Positions 14,860 through 16,565 of a DNA stretch of 16,565 nt are shown one piece after another (position 1 is the stretch's first letter; each line of letters opens with the position of its first letter). The notes under the pieces are model-generated. The model saw nothing but the letters and a program-made list of their open reading frames with translations, searched no databases and was not told where the DNA came from. The stretch spans positions 1-16,565 of the forward strand of contig JAEDIL010000035.1 in NCBI GenBank assembly GCA_016292455.1. The letters run 5' to 3'. The stretch is from Clostridiaceae bacterium. Its GTDB lineage: Bacteria > Bacillota > Clostridia > Oscillospirales > Acutalibacteraceae. The position numbers were made by a program, and so were the translations under genes.

Positions 14860-16365
14860 ATGAAAACAAGTCGGAAATTATTGCTTTTTGCTTGTACTTT
14901 ATGTATGCTGACGCTCGCTTTATCGGTTAGCATTATTTCGAATGCTGCCGATATAAAAACAGTTCAACTCACCGCGGTGTCAAACAGTAAAAATGGTTTA
15001 TCTGTCAGTTGGAAAAAAGTCGGCGGCGTTGACGGCTATATAATTTATCGTCAAAGGATGGGCTCTTCCGGGTGGAAACGACTTGCAAAGATTGAGAAAG
15101 CAAGTGTTGTTTCCTACACCGATAAATCCGTCAGAAACGGTGTCAGATATACTTATACCATGAAAGCCTATGTCGGTTCGGGCAAGTCTGAAAGTTCGAA
15201 CAGAATTTCGAGAGTTTACTGCGCCGTTCCCACAGTCAGCTCTGTGAAAAATATCAGCAACGGTGTTTATCTCAAATGGAAGGAATGTGCCGGGGCTGAC
15301 GAATACAGAATATACCGGAAAAGCTCCGGCTCCGACTGGAAACGGATCGCGTGTGTCAGCCCAAAGAATCTGAGTTACACTGACAGTCGGGTGAAATCTG
15401 CCGTCAGATATATGTATCAGATAAGACAGGTTTGCTCGAAAAACATAAGCGCATCGGGAGGAAACCAAAAAACCGTAACTTTTATTTCCGCACCGAAGGA
15501 TCTGTGCGCTACCGCTTCCGTCAGCGGAATACAGCTGTCCTGGAAAGCTGTTATGGGTGCTGACAGATATTATGTATTCAGAAAAAGTTCAGGTGAAAAA
15601 TCCTGGAAAAAAGTTTCTGAAATTAAAGGAAGCTTAACCGCATGGACGGATAAGTTCGCGCCAAAAGGGAAAACCGGCTATTACAGATTAAGAGCAGTTA
15701 TTCTTTCACCGAAAGCCACGAGTGCTTATTCTTCAAAAGCCGGCGCAGCAAGACTTGACAAAAGCACAAAAATGGTTGCTCTGACCTTTGATGACGGACC
15801 ATACAGACCTGTTACCAATCAGATCCTTGATGTGTTGCAGAAGTATAATTCAAGAGCCACTTTCTTTGTTGTAGGCTCGAGAGTTTCAACTTACAGCGAT
15901 TGCATCAGACGCGCAGTATCTCTTGGCTGTGAAATCGGTAATCATACATATAACCATACTACTCTGACTACAGCTTCTGATTCACAGATTCTGAAAGAAA
16001 TTTCTGATTCAAACGATGCACTGAAAAAATATACCGGCTGCAAAGCTTCGATTGTCCGTGCGCCGGGCGGATCTGTGAATTCACGCGTTTTGTCGCTTGT
16101 GCCTTATCCGTTCATCAGCTGGTCTGTTGATACAATGGATTGGAGTCACAGAAGCGTATCCCGGACTGTTCAGAACATAAAAAACAACGTCAGAGACGGC
16201 TCAATTGTTCTGATGCACGATCTGTATTATTCAACCGGTGATGCGACCGAAATCATAGTTCCGTGGCTGATTGATCAGGGCTATCAGATTGTAACGGTGT
16301 CAGAAATGATGAAATATAAAGGAACCGGATTAACGAACGGAAAAGTATATTATCAGGCGTGGTGA
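14860..16365 (+). CDS. Secreted FnIII-repeat polysaccharide deacetylase (NodB domain)
   Basis: This 501-residue exported protein has a signal peptide (KTSRK start, hydrophobic core about 7-26, likely cut near SNA at 27-29). Three fibronectin III-like repeats follow at about 32-118, 122-207 and 210-297, each with the W-K-x-V/C-x-G-x-D-x-Y-x-I/V-Y/F-R pattern. The C-terminal NodB deacetylase domain (about 304-485) is complete: TFDDGP at 309-314 with the metal Asp312, HTYNH at 362-366, RAPGG at 400-404, DTMDW at 424-428, and LMHD with His453. Such enzymes remove N- or O-acetyl groups from peptidoglycan, chitin-like or xylan polymers; the FnIII repeats probably place the enzyme on a surface. No anchor motif is seen. 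The ribosome site is weak (TTAGGAT). It starts 47 nt after psuG with no terminator between. Confidence 0.85.
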   Translation: MKTSRKLLLFACTLCMLTLALSVSIISNAADIKTVQLTAVSNSKNGLSVSWKKVGGVDGYIIYRQRMGSSGWKRLAKIEKASVVSYTDKSVRNGVRYTYTMKAYVGSGKSESSNRISRVYCAVPTVSSVKNISNGVYLKWKECAGADEYRIYRKSSGSDWKRIACVSPKNLSYTDSRVKSAVRYMYQIRQVCSKNISASGGNQKTVTFISAPKDLCATASVSGIQLSWKAVMGADRYYVFRKSSGEKSWKKVSEIKGSLTAWTDKFAPKGKTGYYRLRAVILSPKATSAYSSKAGAARLDKSTKMVALTFDDGPYRPVTNQILDVLQKYNSRATFFVVGSRVSTYSDCIRRAVSLGCEIGNHTYNHTTLTTASDSQILKEISDSNDALKKYTGCKASIVRAPGGSVNSRVLSLVPYPFISWSVDTMDWSHRSVSRTVQNIKNNVRDGSIVLMHDLYYSTGDATEIIVPWLIDQGYQIVTVSEMMKYKGTGLTNGKVYYQAW

Positions 16366-16401
16366 ATAATAGTTGAAAATTGTTATTATCAGGCATGGTG
16401 A
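16348..16401 (+). repeat. Short direct repeat spanning a gene junction
   Basis: An 18-nt sequence, TATTATCAGGCRTGGTGA, occurs at 16348-16365 and again at 16384-16401, exactly 36 nt apart with one mismatch (G at 16359, A at 16395). The first copy encodes the last codons and stop of the deacetylase gene, and the second encodes the RHG active site of the phosphatase. It may be chance or a small local duplication. Confidence 0.5.
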
Positions 16402-16565
16402 CCCTGATTACCGTCTGGATTCTCTTACAAAGAAAGGCAGAAAAGAGGCTTCTCTTCTTGCCGAAAGAATTGAAAAGCTGAATTCCGACTATATTTATTG
16501 CTCGCCGCTGGGTAGAGCGAAAAAAACGGCAAAGCTTGCAACAAAGCTAATTGACAGAAATATTA
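16373..16565 (+). CDS. Histidine phosphatase family protein (5' part, cut by window end)
   Basis: The first 64 codons of a histidine phosphatase (phosphoglycerate-mutase-like) gene are present. The catalytic RHG motif with phospho-accepting His8 is near the N-terminus (KIVIIRHGDPDY), and the second conserved block, YCSPLGRAKKTA at 42-53, carries the supporting Arg48. An in-frame TAG directly upstream leaves the TTG at 16373 as the only plausible start. GGTG at 16361-16364 gives a modest ribosome site eight bases before it. It begins 8 nt after the deacetylase stop and is probably co-transcribed. The family includes phosphoglycerate mutases, cobalamin phosphatases and broad phosphatases, and the visible part does not decide among them. 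Confidence 0.8.
   Translation, partial: MKIVIIRHGDPDYRLDSLTKKGRKEASLLAERIEKLNSDYIYCSPLGRAKKTAKLATKLIDRNI

Noticed and set aside
14998..15468. 156-codon minus-strand open frame opposite the FnIII repeats
   Set aside because: It lies fully inside a gene with clear domains and is a shadow of its codon pattern.

Overview
The window looks like chromosomal DNA of a member of the Bacillota, class Clostridia, probably a gut or rumen Oscillospirales/Ruminococcaceae-type bacterium. The reasons are strong AAGGAG-type ribosome binding sites, TTGACA/TATAAT-type promoters, lon followed directly by engB (ysxC), a GlpP antiterminator, and secreted proteins with clostridial-style fibronectin III repeats. The lineage is inferred from gene content and style, not from a marker gene. 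No mobile element, CRISPR array, rRNA or complete tRNA was seen.

Region 1 (1-6540, + strand) is a myo-inositol catabolic operon: iolG (inositol 2-dehydrogenase), iolB (5-deoxy-glucuronate isomerase), iolD (trihydroxycyclohexane-dione hydrolase) and iolE (inosose dehydratase). Together they cover the oxidation, dehydration, ring-opening and isomerisation steps. The later kinase, aldolase and semialdehyde dehydrogenase (iolC, iolJ, iolA) are not in the window. A calcineurin-like metallophosphoesterase and a small TfoX N-domain protein follow with gaps of 25 and 9 nt and look co-transcribed. A strong hairpin ends the unit and is shaped to serve the convergent gene as well.

Region 2 (6556-8070, - strand) is one gene for a secreted alpha/beta hydrolase of the lecithin:cholesterol acyltransferase type. 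It diverges from lon across a 186-nt regulatory gap.

Region 3 (8192-12417, + strand) is an operon that begins with a near-consensus sigma-A promoter and runs lon, engB (ysxC), glpP and a GNAT acetyltransferase, with gaps of 12, 2 and 19 nt. It combines protein quality control, ribosome assembly and glycerol-3-phosphate-responsive RNA control.

Region 4 (12418-16565, + strand) starts with a short noncoding stretch holding a tRNA-like T-arm/acceptor structure on the minus strand, then a small DUF378 membrane protein. A promoter-led psuK-psuG pair for pseudouridine salvage follows, then a secreted protein with three FnIII repeats and a C-terminal NodB polysaccharide deacetylase domain, and finally the start of a histidine phosphatase cut by the window edge.

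Most of the window is ordinary core metabolism and no convincing new multi-gene system was found. The items most worth a second look are the iol-linked metallophosphoesterase with a changed metal-binding motif, the tRNA-like fragment at 12453-12498, and the LCAT-like exported hydrolase.
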